Counted from the first letter of the stretch, positions 47,347 through 58,117 are shown. The stretch is DNA of 64,000 bases from Brachyspira hampsonii 30446 (GCF_000316195.1 NZ_JH994111.1:174634-238633), one strand, 5' to 3'. Notes: a model not told the origin generated them from the sequence alone. Program-made: numbers and translations.

Positions 47347-47411
47347 TTTTAATTCTTTAATCATTATGCTATAATATTTCAAATTGTATTAATTACTATA
47401 TTGCTGTGTTT

Positions 47412-48170
47412 ATGAAAAGAATAAAAGTGTTAGAAACTATATTTTTAATTTCTTTATTATCAATTATTTCTATTATATCATGCAAGAAAAAAGAAGAGGT
47501 TAGTATAAGTAATAATTCTGTGTATGTGAGTAATCCAGATAATATTTATCATAAAACTTATACTAATGTTGTAAAGATACAGGGTAAATTTGTTAATATG
47601 AACTCTTCCATCTCCTATGCTGATAGAGAAGAAGGAGAATACAGTGAAGACTATGATATATTTGAAGCTATAGAAAATCATAGCTTAAAGAGAGTACAGG
47701 AATTAATAGAAGAAGGTGAAGATATAAATCAAACTTATAGCGGTGAGAGAAAATATAGCGATTTTTTCAATGATTATTATTATCTTGACGGAGCTACTCC
47801 TTTAATGTTTGCTATATTTTATAGAGATTTGGGTATAATGAAATATTTGCTTGATAAAGGTGCTGATCCTTATACTAAAGATGATTACCCTTACAATTGG
47901 AATGCCTTTTTATGGGCTTGCGTTGTTGGAAATGTTGATGTAATAAAAATGATTGTAAAGTTTTATCCTGATTTAATTAATTCTACACATGTCTATGATG
48001 AAAACGGACTTCATATGGCTGCTTTGAATAATAATACAGAGGTATTTGAATATTTAGTTAGGGATTTAGGTATTGATATAAACAGTACAGATGAGGACGG
48101 TGCTGGAGTTTTGTATTATGCTGAAAAAGATGAGGCTATAGATAAGTTAAAAGAACTTGGTGCCAAATAA
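47412..48170 (+). CDS. Ankyrin-repeat lipoprotein, copy 1
   Basis: 252 aa. Lipoprotein signal ending IISC (C24) followed by KKKEE. About 60 residues of polar linker precede ankyrin repeats (LDGATPLMFAIFYRDLGIMKYLLDKGADPY, NWNAFLWACVVGNVDVIKM, ENGLHMAALNNNTEVFEYLV). The ATG at 47412 is preferred; a GTG 6 nt upstream is possible. A close paralogue lies at 48546, so this is a tandem duplication with a repeat-rich spacer between. Confidence 0.82.
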   Translation: MKRIKVLETIFLISLLSIISIISCKKKEEVSISNNSVYVSNPDNIYHKTYTNVVKIQGKFVNMNSSISYADREEGEYSEDYDIFEAIENHSLKRVQELIEEGEDINQTYSGERKYSDFFNDYYYLDGATPLMFAIFYRDLGIMKYLLDKGADPYTKDDYPYNWNAFLWACVVGNVDVIKMIVKFYPDLINSTHVYDENGLHMAALNNNTEVFEYLVRDLGIDINSTDEDGAGVLYYAEKDEAIDKLKELGAK

Positions 48171-48545
48171 TATAAATTGTGTAATACATTAATATATTTT
48201 TAAGATGAATAAACTATAAAATAGCTAGAGCCTTAAAGCGAGATTTTTTAATTTTTTGATGAAGCAATTTTTTATTAATAATCTATAAAAAATTGTGAGC
48301 GTTTTAAGATGAGTAGATTAAAAAATCGAGCGTCTAGCAATATCATTGCTAGAGCCTTAAAGCGAGATTTTTTAATTTTTTAATGAGGAAATTTTTTATT
48401 AATAATCTATAAAAAATTGTGAGCGTCTAGCAAATTCATTTGCTAGACTCAATTAGCGAACAATTTTTTATTAATAATAATAGAAAATAATTTGCTTTTA
48501 TTGTATAATACTTCACAAATTATTAATTACTATACGGCGGTGTTT
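48171..48545. repeat. Tandem repeat block between ankyrin lipoproteins
   Basis: A unit starting GCTAGAGCCTTAAAGCGAG and running to GATTTTTTAATTTTTT, then AATTTTTTATTAATAATC and AAAAAATTGTGAGCG, occurs at about 48223-48302 and again at 48348-48425. Between and after them lie AAAAAATCGAGCGTCTAGC and GTCTAGCAAATTCATTTGC, whose arms (GCAAAT, ATTTGC) pair. The AAAAAATCG(A/C)GCG motif also appears in the loops of the array at 226-592. Gene-free. Confidence 0.65.
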
Positions 48546-49310
48546 ATGAAAAGAATAAAAGTGTTAAAAACTATATTGTTAATTTCTTTATTATCAATTA
48601 TTTTTATTATATCATGCAAGAAAAAAGAAGAGGCTAGTGTAAGCATAAGCAATAATTCTGTGTATGTAAGTAATCCAGATAATATTTATCATAAAACTTA
48701 TACTAATGTTGTAAAGATACAGGGTAAATATGTTAGTATGAATTCTGCTTTTTCTTACGGCAATAGAAAAGAAGGAGAATACAGCGAGGACTATGATATA
48801 TTTGAGGCTATAGAAAATCATAGTTTAAAAAGAGTACAGGAATTAATAGAAGATGGCGGAGATATTGATGAGTCTTATTATGGAGATGATAGCATATACA
48901 GCGATTTTATGAATGACAGCTATTCTGCTAATGGTGCTACACCTTTGATATTTGCCGTATTTTACAGAGATTTGGGTATAATGAAATATTTACTTGATAA
49001 TGGGGCAGACCCTTATGTAAAAGATGATGACGGCTGGAATGCTTTTTTATGGGCTTGCGGTACAGGAAATGTTGATGTTATAAAAATGCTTGTGCAGTAT
49101 GATCCTGATGTGGTAAACTCTAAAAATATTTATGATGCAAATGGGCTTCATATGGCTGCTTTGAATGACAATGTAGAAGTGTTTGAATATTTGGTTAGGG
49201 ATTTGGGTATGGATATAAATAGTACAGATGAGGACGGAGACGGAGTTTTATATTATGCTTCTGAAGATGAAGCTATAGAAAAGTTAAAAGAATTAGGTGC
49301 AGAGGAATGA
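48546..49310 (+). CDS. Ankyrin-repeat lipoprotein, copy 2
   Basis: 254 aa. Close paralogue of the gene at 47412: the same signal (MKRIKVLKTILLISLLSIIFIISC, lipobox Cys24), the same linker and the same three ankyrin units, with substitutions such as NGADPYVKDDDGWNAFLWACG. Longer in-frame starts upstream (48492) would spoil the signal peptide. The unit GTGTTTATGAAAAGAATAAA at the start is shared with copy 1. Confidence 0.82.
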   Translation: MKRIKVLKTILLISLLSIIFIISCKKKEEASVSISNNSVYVSNPDNIYHKTYTNVVKIQGKYVSMNSAFSYGNRKEGEYSEDYDIFEAIENHSLKRVQELIEDGGDIDESYYGDDSIYSDFMNDSYSANGATPLIFAVFYRDLGIMKYLLDNGADPYVKDDDGWNAFLWACGTGNVDVIKMLVQYDPDVVNSKNIYDANGLHMAALNDNVEVFEYLVRDLGMDINSTDEDGDGVLYYASEDEAIEKLKELGAEE

Positions 49311-49380
49311 TTTTTAGTAATAAATGAGTTATTTTATAAAAATTGTGAGCATCTGGAAAGTTTACTTTTATAATATTTTT

Positions 49381-49730
49381 TAATAATGAATATAACGCAC
49401 GGTGAATAGGCTTTTATCTATCAATTCATTATATTTTTTATTTTCTATAATTTTATAAATAAAATTCTTCGTGCGTTGTGTAAGCAATAAATTTAAATAA
49501 ATCTAGGGTGGGCAGCAGAAATAACAGTGTAGAGTTAAAAATAAAATGAGACAAAAATAGCAGATTAAAATTATAAGCCTAAAGGGTGGGGAGTGAAAAT
49601 AAGTTTTAAAACTTAATTTACATACCCCGCCCTTTATTCTTTATAACTTTATCAAAAAATTTAACTTTAATTATATTTATTAATATACTTAGAAATTTTA
49701 GCACCCGCCCAAGCTTTTATTAGGTTTTAA
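49381..49730. repeat. Cluster of GC-rich intergenic repeats, locus A
   Basis: Gene-free stretch after the ankyrin gene (49311-49882). Modules: AACGCACGGTGAATA near 49395 with CGTGCGTTGTG near 49471; AAAGGGTGGGGAG facing CCCCGCCCTTT (about 49600-49635); and CACCCGCCCAAGCTTTT near 49703. The same modules recur, in part inverted, at 58491-58812. They stand out against AT-rich surroundings. Confidence 0.6.
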
Positions 49731-49882
49731 ATTTTGTTTAACTAAATAAAAAATATAGTAATAGCTTTTATCTGCACTCATTTTTAAGAATGCTCTCAGG
49801 AATATAAGTATATTGATACTTTTTATAATACTCAGTAAATATTTGTCTAAAAATTAAATATTATTTTTTTATATTTTTATTT

Positions 49883-51145
49883 TTAAGATGCTTTTATATT
49901 GAGTACAGGTTTTAATCTGTCTATTATATCTGCTGTAGGCATTATTGATTTTTCTATTTCCTTTGAATCTTTATATGCCTGAGGAGCTTCATCTAAAGTA
50001 TTTTTTGATATGCTGCTTGAATAAATACCCTTCATGGATTCTATAAAATCTTTCATGTCTATTTGTTTTCTTGCCTGCATTCTTGAAAGCACTCTTCCTG
50101 CCCCATGAGGTGCTGAAAAATTCCAATCCTCATTGCTTTTTCCTTCACATATTAGTATACCGTCACGCATGTTAAAAGGAATTATCATTTTTTCTTTCTT
50201 ATAACTTCTTATAGCACCTTTTCTTATTATAAAATCTTCAAAATCTATAAAATTATGTATAGATGAAAAAGTATCTTCTAATTTTATATTAAGAGAATCT
50301 TTTATAATATTAAGCATAGCCTCTCGGTTGATTTTGGCATAATACTGAGCTATTACCATATCAATACAGTATTCAAACATAGCCTTACCATATATATAAT
50401 CTCCGCTTCTTACTATTTCATTATACTCATTATATTCTTTTGTTGTTTTATCATTAGCATTATTCACACTATTTAAAAAATCTTTTGCTTCTTCTATTCT
50501 TTTTTTATTTTTTCTTACATGATATTCGCATACCATTGTTCCGAAATTTCTTGATCCTGAATGTATAGTGAGAAAGTAATCATTATTTATGGAGCTTCCT
50601 ATTTCTATAAAATGATTTCCTCCTCCTAATGTTCCTATAGAGTTATGAAACTTTTCTAAATCCATTTCTATTCTCTGGCATAATTTTTCTATATAGTCAT
50701 TATCTATTTCAAAGAGTGCAAAGTCTGTATTATATCTTTTATTATAAGCAATTATAAAATTTCTCATAATTTCATTTAATTCTTTGACATTAAAAAATGA
50801 ATAATTACTTTTTTTATGAGTTTTAATACCCATAGGAATATTTTGTTTGATAGTTTTATCAATTTTTTCAAGCTCAATATTTTTTATATTATCATTTAAT
50901 TTTGAAGTAAGCATTCCGCAGCCTATATCAACACCTATATGAAAAGGATTAACTCTGTCAGTCAAAGGCATCGTAAAACCTATTACTATACCCTTTCCAA
51001 CATGAGTGTCAGGCATTATTCTAACTTTTACATTTTCGCTTGCTTTTTCATTTAAAATATTATAAATCAAAGAATAAGACTCTTCATCAATATTATCAGT
51101 AAATATTTTGCAGTCTTTATTGTATTTTCCTTTTAACTCTATCAT
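49883..51145 (-). CDS. rtcB: RNA-splicing ligase RtcB
   Basis: 420 aa. Joins RNA ends bearing 3'-phosphate or 2',3'-cyclic phosphate to 5'-OH using GTP and Mn2+. Metal site: D73, C76 (GVDIGCGM), H178 (GGGNHFIEIG), H195 (HSGSRNFG) and H297. H347 (APHGAGRVLSR) is the guanylylated His. Length fits the bacterial short form. AAGGAG precedes the start. Monocistronic and convergent with the ankyrin region. Confidence 0.94.
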   Translation of the reverse strand: MIELKGKYNKDCKIFTDNIDEESYSLIYNILNEKASENVKVRIMPDTHVGKGIVIGFTMPLTDRVNPFHIGVDIGCGMLTSKLNDNIKNIELEKIDKTIKQNIPMGIKTHKKSNYSFFNVKELNEIMRNFIIAYNKRYNTDFALFEIDNDYIEKLCQRIEMDLEKFHNSIGTLGGGNHFIEIGSSINNDYFLTIHSGSRNFGTMVCEYHVRKNKKRIEEAKDFLNSVNNANDKTTKEYNEYNEIVRSGDYIYGKAMFEYCIDMVIAQYYAKINREAMLNIIKDSLNIKLEDTFSSIHNFIDFEDFIIRKGAIRSYKKEKMIIPFNMRDGILICEGKSNEDWNFSAPHGAGRVLSRMQARKQIDMKDFIESMKGIYSSSISKNTLDEAPQAYKDSKEIEKSIMPTADIIDRLKPVLNIKAS

Positions 51146-51348
51146 GAAAGTATACTCCTTTCTTTAACCATTAATAATATTATAAATTATTATAATGTTA
51201 TTAATTGTAATTTATATTATATATTAGAAATTTTGAACTTTGTAAAATTTTATTTTTATTTAATAAACCATACTTGATAAAAATATTAATATACAGTATT
51301 ATATATAAATACAATGTTTTAATATATTATTATAGAGAGATGAATTAT

Positions 51349-52257
51349 ATGATTAAATATAGAGAGATTAACTGCAAATCGGCTTTAAATAAAATAGACA
51401 ATGAATATGGATTTTGCTATGATTTAAATATTTACAGAGGCTGTCTTCATAAATGCTATTATTGTTTTGCCGTGTATTCTCATAAATATATTAATTCAAA
51501 AGATTTTTTCGGAGAAATATTTGTAAAAAAGAATATTGCAGAAGTATTAGAAAAAGAATTATCATCAAGAAATTGGAAGAGAGATATCATTAATCTAGGA
51601 AGTGTTACAGACAATTATCAGGAAGCGGAAAAAGATTATAAACTTATGAGAGATGTTTTAAAACTCTTAATAAGATATAAAACACCAATGTGTATATCCA
51701 CAAAAAGCGATTTGATATTGAGAGATTTTGATTTGATAGATGAGCTTTCAAGTATAGTACCTGTAAGAATAGCAACTACCATAACAGCATTAGATGAGAA
51801 ATTATCTTCTTTAATAGAGCCTAATGTTATAAGCCCAGAGAGAAGATTAAATATATTAAAAGAGTTTAAAAAAACTAAGGCTATAACGGCAGTTCATACT
51901 ATGCCTGTCATGCCTTTTATTACAGAAAATCAAGTAGAAAATATTTTTAAAAAAGTAAAAGAATATAATATAGACTATTGTGCGACAGATGTACTTAAAT
52001 TAAGAGGCGAATGCAGAAAGATATATCTAAACTTTGTTAGGCGTACATTTCCAGAGCATTATAAAAAATATTTGTACATTTACGGAAATGACGGACTTTT
52101 AAAAGATGAATACAAAGAAAAATTATACTCAAAAATAGAGGCATTAGAAGAAAAATATAATATAACTTACAAGACTAAAGAAGAACTTAATACAGAAGAC
52201 AGTGTTTATAATAGATACAAAAATAAAGTGCTGGAAGAAGAGCCTAGTTTGTTTTAA
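51349..52257 (+). CDS. SplB-like radical SAM protein
   Basis: 302 aa from the ATG at 51349. GAGAGA 7-10 nt upstream decides this over the earlier ATG at 51340. YRGCLHKCYYCFA gives the C32-x3-C36-x2-C39 cluster. NLGSVTDNYQEAEKDYKLMRDVLKLL and ISTKSDLILRD are like spore-photoproduct-lyase-related (SplB/Rv2578c) proteins, whose substrate is unknown in non-spore-formers. A degenerate copy of its last 135 bp lies at 53461-53598. Confidence 0.82.
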   Translation: MIKYREINCKSALNKIDNEYGFCYDLNIYRGCLHKCYYCFAVYSHKYINSKDFFGEIFVKKNIAEVLEKELSSRNWKRDIINLGSVTDNYQEAEKDYKLMRDVLKLLIRYKTPMCISTKSDLILRDFDLIDELSSIVPVRIATTITALDEKLSSLIEPNVISPERRLNILKEFKKTKAITAVHTMPVMPFITENQVENIFKKVKEYNIDYCATDVLKLRGECRKIYLNFVRRTFPEHYKKYLYIYGNDGLLKDEYKEKLYSKIEALEEKYNITYKTKEELNTEDSVYNRYKNKVLEEEPSLF

Positions 52258-52319
52258 GATATATTGTATTTTTATATGTTATTGTTATAATAGTTAAACA
52301 TTATTTTATAGGAATTATT

Positions 52320-52430
52320 ATGTACAGATTGACTAAAAAATATTTTATAAAAGTTATAAACTCTATACTGTTATATAAAATAGTGGTGTCGATTTTTGTA
52401 TTTAACTTAGGAATAGGAGTTTATAAGTGA
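52320..52430 (+). CDS. Possible 36-aa peptide before the GT8 pseudogene
   Basis: MYRLTKKYFIKVINSILLYK and onward, basic then hydrophobic. AGGAATT precedes the ATG and the TGA overlaps the GTG start of the next frame. It looks like the N-terminal remnant of a glycan-synthesis protein, or a chance frame. Confidence 0.3.
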   Translation: MYRLTKKYFIKVINSILLYKIVVSIFVFNLGIGVYK

Positions 52431-53443
52431 ATAAAGTAATGAATATATGTTTAATTTCAGACGATAAATTTGTAGAGTATATTGCTACATTAATAGTTTC
52501 AATATTAAAAAACTCTTCTGAAAATGATAATTTTTGCTTTCATATTATTGAAGATGGTATTGTAGAAGAAAATAAAAATAAATTATTGATGCTTAAATAG
52601 ATTAAAGATTTTGAAATAAAGTTTTATAAGCCAAATTATGATAATGTGGAAAAATATAAAAAATGGCAGGAAACATTCAAAAAAAATGGTGATCCAGTAT
52701 GGCATTACAGTGTTTTTATTAAATTGGATATTCCAATTATATTAAAAGATTTAGATAATGTATTATTTATAGATGCTGATTCTATAGTTTTAGGCAGTCT
52801 TGATTATATATTTGACATAGATATATCTAATTGCTCTTTTGTTTCTCAAATTTCATATTTTAAATACTTAAAAAAATTGTATCCAAATTTATATAAGTAT
52901 ATGTTAGATATAGGTTATAAAAAACCTGAATATGATTATATATTTGGTCAGGTATTATTTTTTAATATAAAAAGAATAAAAGAAATATTTACTGAAGAAT
53001 CTTACTATAATAAAATTGATGAATGTATAGATAAATATATTAATTTAATACATACAGAAGAGCATATATTTTTATATTTATTTAAAGAAAACAATGTTTA
53101 TTTGGATTTAAAAACAGATTTAAATAATGGTACAGAGAAAATTATAATTTCAGGGTATTTTGCTGGAGATGGCAAGCCATTAAATTATGGATTTAATGGA
53201 GAAATAAATGAATATTATTATAAGTTTTGGGAATATTTTTCTTTAACTCCTTTTTTCAAAGAAAATACTATAAAATATATGGAAATATTATCTATCAATA
53301 GAACTAGAATGGCTTTATGCAAAATAGTTGATAAAATGGTATGGATTATACCTTTCAAAAAGATGAGAGATAAAATAAGAAAAAATATTATTAAAGATAT
53401 AGATGAAATTATGAAAAATATGAGTAATATTAAAATTATATAA
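52427..53443 (+). pseudogene. Glycosyltransferase family 8 gene with in-frame amber stop
   Basis: From the GTG at 52427 (GGAG 7 nt upstream) the frame reads MNICLISDDKFVEYIATLIVSILKNS, a GT8 N-terminus. It hits TAG at 52598-52600 and then continues in the same frame to 53443 with ...FIDADSIVLGSLDYIFDIDIS, whose DAD is the metal-binding DxD. The total would be about 338 residues, a normal GT8 size, so a single base change broke it. The part after the stop has an open frame from 52646 but lacks the nucleotide-binding start. Readthrough or a sequencing error is possible. Confidence 0.75.
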
Positions 53444-53460
53444 AGGCATAATTTTTAATT

Positions 53461-53598
53461 ATAACTATACTCAAAATAGAAGTATTAGAATAAAAATCCA
53501 ATATCACATATAAGACTAAAGAAGAACTTAACACAGAAGACAGTGTTTATAATAGGTACAAGAATAAAGTTATGGAAGAATAGCATAGTTTGTTTTAA
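53461..53598 (+). pseudogene. Degenerate copy of the 3' end of the radical SAM gene
   Basis: Aligns with 52124-52257: ACTCAAAATAGAAGTATTAG, then AAGACTAAAGAAGAACTTAA, CAGAAGACAGTGTTTATAAT, and TAGTTTGTTTTAA at the end. It has an extra in-frame TAG (53581) and small indels. The pair of copies brackets the GT8 pseudogene, which suggests a duplication or insertion event placed the GT8 there. Confidence 0.75.
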
Positions 53599-53817
53599 AT
53601 GTTATTAAATAAAATATTAAATTTCTATAATGGAATAAATATAGATATATTATTAATTTCAAAAATTATTGACAAAAATATATACAATTATAAAAAAATT
53701 TATTATACTTATAATAAGAATTGATGTTTATATGTGATATTAGTATACATAATACTTTATTTTATCATGTCTCATATTCTTATCAAAAAATATATTTTAT
53801 ACTATGGAGTTCTTTAT
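53599..53817 (+). promoter_or_regulatory. Promoter region of the PTS gene
   Basis: AT-rich. TTGACA (53669-53674) followed about 18 nt later by TATAAA-like sequence, or TATACTTATAAT around 53705, can serve as promoter. GGAG (53806-53809) is the ribosome site for the ATG at 53818. No other feature seen. Confidence 0.4.
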
Positions 53818-55986
53818 ATGAAGGATAAAATTTTCGGTGTACTGCAAAGGGTAGGAAGATCGTTCATGCTTCCTATAGCTGTACTTCCTGTAGCAGGTTT
53901 GTTTTTAGGTATAGGTAGTTCATTAACAAATACTACAATGCTCGAAACCTATAATTTAATGGGTATTTTGGGTCCGGGTACAATAGCTTATGATATATTA
54001 TCAGTATTAAGCGAGGCGGGTAATATAATATTTGGAAACCTCCCTATTATATTTGCTATGAGTGTAGCTATAGGTATGGCAAAAAAAGAGAAAGAGGTTG
54101 CTGCTTTATCTGGAGCTATAGCATTTTTTGTAATGCATGCTTCTATAGGTAAAATGATAACAGTTATGGGCGGAGCTGATAAATTATTGGCTGGTTCTAC
54201 TGCAAATGTTGTAGGTATACTATCACTTCAAATGGGTGTATTCGGCGGTATTATAGTAGGTCTTGGAGTAGCTGCTTTGCATAACAAATATTATAATATA
54301 GAGCTTCCTCAAGTATTGTCATTTTTTGGCGGTACAAGATTTGTTCCTATAATATCTTCTATAGTATTTTTGGTAGTAGGTATATTGATGTACTATGTAT
54401 GGCCTCCTGTACAGGTTGTTATGAATAAATTAGGTGATTTAATAGCCGGTTCTGGTTATATAGGTACTTTATTCTATGGTATAATAGAAAGAGCATTAAT
54501 ACCTTTCGGACTTCACCATGTATTCTATACTCCATTATGGCAGACTTCTTTAGGCGGTACTATGATGATAGACGGCAATTTGGTAGAAGGTGCTCAGAAC
54601 ATATTCTTTGCTCAGTTAGGTTCTCCTACAACAACAGCATTTAGTGTTGAAGCTACTCGTTTTATGACAGGTAAATTCCCATTTATGATATTTGGTTTGC
54701 CTGGTGCTGCTTTGGCTATGTATAGAACTTCAAGACCTGAGAAAAAACAGGTAGTAGGTGCTTTGCTTTTTTCTGCTGCCCTAACAGCTATGCTTACAGG
54801 TATTACTGAACCTATAGAGTTTACATTTATATTTGTAGCTCCTATATTCTATGCTATTCACTGTGTACTTGCTGGTGTATCTTTCATGCTTATGCATATA
54901 CTCCATGTTACAGTAGGTATGACATTCTCAGGCGGTTTCATAGACTTATTATTATTTGGTATAATACAAGGTAATGCTAAAACTAATTGGATATGGATAG
55001 TAATAGTTGGTGCAGTTTATTTCTTTGTTTACTATTTCTTATTCTCTGCTTTGATTAAAAAATTCGATTGGAAAACACCTGGAAGAGAACCAGATACAGA
55101 AGAACCTAAACTATATAGAAGATCTGATGTTGAAGCTGCTAAAAATGCTGGAAAAGAAGGCGAAGCATCTCCAGCTTCACAATATGAAGAAGCTCCATTA
55201 ATAACAGCCGGACTTGGCGGAAAGAAAAATATAAGCGATGTAGATTGCTGTGCTACAAGACTTCGTATAACTGTATTTGATGCTTCTAAAGTTGATGACG
55301 CTTTATTAAAACAAAGCGGTGCTGCTGGCATTATTAAAAAAGGTAATGGTATACAGGTAATATACGGTCCTAAAGTTACTGTAATAAAATCAAGACTTGA
55401 AGATTATCTTCATGATCCTATAAGCGATGAAGAAGTATCTGTTAATACAGCAAATACTGCAGCAGAAACAGTCAAACAGGAAGAAAAGAAAGAAGAAAAT
55501 AAAAAATCTGAAAATAAAGCATCATCTTCTTCAGTTGATAAGGTTTATTCTCCTATAAAAGGCAACATAATAAAATTAGAAAGCGTTAAAGATGAGGCAT
55601 TCTCAAGCGGTGCTATGGGTAAAGGTATAGCCATTGAACCTACAGAAGGAAAAGTGTATGCTCCTTATGATGGTATTATAGAAACAGCTTTCCCAACAAA
55701 ACATGCTATAGGTTTAACTTCTGATAATGGAATTGAATTACTTATACATGTTGGTATGGATACTGTACAATTGGGCGGTGCTTACTTTATTTCACATATA
55801 GAAGAAGGTCAAAAAGTTAAGAAAGGTGATTTATTATTAGAATTTGATATTGAAAAAATAAGAGGAGCTGGATATCCTACACTTACTCCTGTTATAGTTA
55901 CAAATTCTGATGATTATACAGAAGTTACTGCCGTTAATGTACATTCTATTAATGTAGGCGATGATCTAATTGAAGTAAAAAAATAA
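53818..55986 (+). CDS. PTS sugar transporter, EIICBA fusion (glucose/GlcNAc/maltose family)
   Basis: 722 aa from the ATG at 53818, where GGAG fits; an upstream frame start would add an odd hydrophobic tail. It imports and phosphorylates a hexose. Domains: EIIC (1 to about 420, from VGRSFMLPIAVLPVAGLFLGIG through GLPGAALAMYRTS and GITEPIEFTFIF), EIIB (about 460-550, catalytic C478 in DCCATRLRI), a Lys/Glu linker, and EIIA (about 575-722, H644 in IHVGMDTV with partner H629). All three phosphotransfer parts look intact. Exact sugar not decidable. Confidence 0.92.
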   Translation: MKDKIFGVLQRVGRSFMLPIAVLPVAGLFLGIGSSLTNTTMLETYNLMGILGPGTIAYDILSVLSEAGNIIFGNLPIIFAMSVAIGMAKKEKEVAALSGAIAFFVMHASIGKMITVMGGADKLLAGSTANVVGILSLQMGVFGGIIVGLGVAALHNKYYNIELPQVLSFFGGTRFVPIISSIVFLVVGILMYYVWPPVQVVMNKLGDLIAGSGYIGTLFYGIIERALIPFGLHHVFYTPLWQTSLGGTMMIDGNLVEGAQNIFFAQLGSPTTTAFSVEATRFMTGKFPFMIFGLPGAALAMYRTSRPEKKQVVGALLFSAALTAMLTGITEPIEFTFIFVAPIFYAIHCVLAGVSFMLMHILHVTVGMTFSGGFIDLLLFGIIQGNAKTNWIWIVIVGAVYFFVYYFLFSALIKKFDWKTPGREPDTEEPKLYRRSDVEAAKNAGKEGEASPASQYEEAPLITAGLGGKKNISDVDCCATRLRITVFDASKVDDALLKQSGAAGIIKKGNGIQVIYGPKVTVIKSRLEDYLHDPISDEEVSVNTANTAAETVKQEEKKEENKKSENKASSSSVDKVYSPIKGNIIKLESVKDEAFSSGAMGKGIAIEPTEGKVYAPYDGIIETAFPTKHAIGLTSDNGIELLIHVGMDTVQLGGAYFISHIEEGQKVKKGDLLLEFDIEKIRGAGYPTLTPVIVTNSDDYTEVTAVNVHSINVGDDLIEVKK

Positions 55987-56021
55987 AAAATAAATAATAA
56001 AAAATAAATAATATGATAATT

Positions 56022-56054
56022 AGGGGAGTTATTAATTTAGCTCTCCTATTTTTT
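56022..56054 (+). terminator. Terminator after PTS gene
   Basis: TAGGGGAG and CTCTCCTA form a stem with one wobble around an AT loop, followed by TTTTTTATTTTATTTTTT. Confidence 0.75.
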
Positions 56055-56234
56055 ATTTTATTTTTTTTATTGCATTTTTTTTATTTTATTATTATATTAT
56101 TTAATATAAATTTTTTTATTATTAATTAATAATATTTGATATTGTTACAGAGAAATGCTGACTTATTATAATTGAAGATAAAAAAGTTTAATCATAATTT
56201 ATATCTAATAATTAAAATATTTGGAGAATTATTT

Positions 56235-58040
56235 ATGAATGATAATAAAAAAAAGTATATATTAATGCTTAAATTTTTACTTCCATTTGCTATTTTTATA
56301 CTAGTTATAGTTATGGCTTTGCTTTCATATTTCATTCCTAGATATAAAAAAGAATTTTCTGCTGAGATAGAATCAAATATGTATAAAAATGAGACATCAG
56401 TTACTACTTGGCTTAATTATTTCTATTCACAAATAGAAGTTTTAGCATCATATTGTACTTATGAAACTGATTATACTCAAATGCTTAATTCTTTTAAAAA
56501 GTTGGAAGGTATGAAAGATGAAATAAAGAATATACATTTTAGCGGTACAGTGTCATATAAAGACGGAGGATTATTAGTAATAGTATATGGTGATAATATA
56601 GAAGGTTTTGACCAAACTACTAGAGAATGGTATACAGAAGCTAAGAAAGATCCTTCTACAATATTTATTAGCTCTCCATATATAGATGCTGAAAGTAAAG
56701 AAACAGTCATAACTATATCCAAAGGCGTAACATTAAATGGTGCTTTTATAGGCGTAATTGGTATAGATATATCTTTTAAGAAAATATCTGAGCTTTTGCT
56801 TAGTAATAGCGATAGCAAATACTATATATCATTAGAAGATGGTCAGTTCGTTACATATTCTGATAACTCTTTGCTTTTTAATAAACAAAGAACTATATAT
56901 ACAGAGCTTAATGCTCCTAGGCTTAATGGTTCAGATTATGCTTTTAATATTGGTAAATCTACATGGACAGCTGTATATGATATACCAAATACTCCTTGGA
57001 TTTTAGTTGGAAATGGAAGTGCATCTAGTCTTAATAATAAAATTACTACACTTTCTATTATAATGGTTGTGGTTGCTATCGGATTTTTATTAATTGAGTT
57101 TATACTTGTTATGCTGAATGTTACACCATTATCTCAGACATTAGACAGAGCTATAGATGTTATTAAAAATATGACAGATAAGCATTTTAATGCTGTTTTT
57201 GAGGATAAATTATTAAAAAAATCTGACCAGACAGGTGTTTTAGTTAATTCTATACAGAATATGCAGAAATCTCTTGGAAACTCTATACATTCTTTACAGG
57301 AATCTTTGAATTTCATTAATAATGAAATAGATACTGTTTCAGATGGAAGTACAAATTTATCTGACCGAACTAATACTCAGGCTTCTTCGCTTGAAGAACT
57401 ATCTAGCTTAATAGAATCTTTATCAGCATCACTTGATGAAACAAATATTCAGTCTAATGATGCTAAAGATATGAGTGTAAAAGTGGCAGATGCTACTAAA
57501 ATAGGAGTAGAATCCTCTTCAGAAATTATAAGCAGTATGAGTGAGATATCTGAATCTAGTAAAAAAATATCAGAGATGACAAAACTTATACAGTCTATTG
57601 CCTTTCAGACAAATATATTAGCATTGAATGCAGCGGTTGAGGCAGCAAGAGCTGGTGAGCAAGGTAAAGGTTTTGCGGTAGTGGCAAGTGAGATACGCTC
57701 TTTAGCTCAGAATGTTGATGAAGCTGCAAAAAATATTACAAATACTATTAATGATGCTTTAGCTAAAGTAGAGGCTGGAAATAAAGCAGTTGAAAACTCT
57801 TCAAAAATACTTGGAGATATAGAATCTTTAGCACAGGATATGCTTACTAAATTAAGTTCTATATCTGAGAGAGCTGTTATAGAAGCTGACAGTATAAATC
57901 AAATTAATGTTTCTGTAAGACAGCTTAATTCTATTACCGGTGAAAATAGTAATTTAGCAGAGGCAAATGCTAGCTCGGCAAAAGAAGTGAGAGCAAAAAT
58001 AGAAGATATGGTTGATCAGATTAATAATTTTAGGTTTTAA
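56235..58040 (+). CDS. Methyl-accepting chemotaxis protein with dCache sensor
   Basis: 601 aa from the ATG at 56235 (TTTGGAG 6 nt upstream). First membrane helix 13-38, periplasmic sensor about 40-270 with the dCache pattern ([48 protein letters not shown]), second helix about 280-305, HAMP-like region, then the signalling coiled coil with [38 protein letters not shown]. It controls CheA in swimming behaviour; CheB in this window is a likely adaptation enzyme. No C-terminal pentapeptide tether. Confidence 0.93.
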   Translation: MNDNKKKYILMLKFLLPFAIFILVIVMALLSYFIPRYKKEFSAEIESNMYKNETSVTTWLNYFYSQIEVLASYCTYETDYTQMLNSFKKLEGMKDEIKNIHFSGTVSYKDGGLLVIVYGDNIEGFDQTTREWYTEAKKDPSTIFISSPYIDAESKETVITISKGVTLNGAFIGVIGIDISFKKISELLLSNSDSKYYISLEDGQFVTYSDNSLLFNKQRTIYTELNAPRLNGSDYAFNIGKSTWTAVYDIPNTPWILVGNGSASSLNNKITTLSIIMVVVAIGFLLIEFILVMLNVTPLSQTLDRAIDVIKNMTDKHFNAVFEDKLLKKSDQTGVLVNSIQNMQKSLGNSIHSLQESLNFINNEIDTVSDGSTNLSDRTNTQASSLEELSSLIESLSASLDETNIQSNDAKDMSVKVADATKIGVESSSEIISSMSEISESSKKISEMTKLIQSIAFQTNILALNAAVEAARAGEQGKGFAVVASEIRSLAQNVDEAAKNITNTINDALAKVEAGNKAVENSSKILGDIESLAQDMLTKLSSISERAVIEADSINQINVSVRQLNSITGENSNLAEANASSAKEVRAKIEDMVDQINNFRF

Positions 58041-58051
58041 CATATAATAAT

Positions 58052-58090
58052 CATAAAAAGAAATGGCTTTTACAGTCATTTCTTTTTATG
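58052..58090 (+). terminator. Terminator after chemoreceptor gene
   Basis: CATAAAAAGAAATG (58052-58065) and CATTTCTTTTTATG (58077-58090): perfect 14-bp stem with an 11-nt loop and U-rich right arm. Confidence 0.75.
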
Positions 58091-58117
58091 TATTATTTAG
58101 AAATATATAATAGTAAT

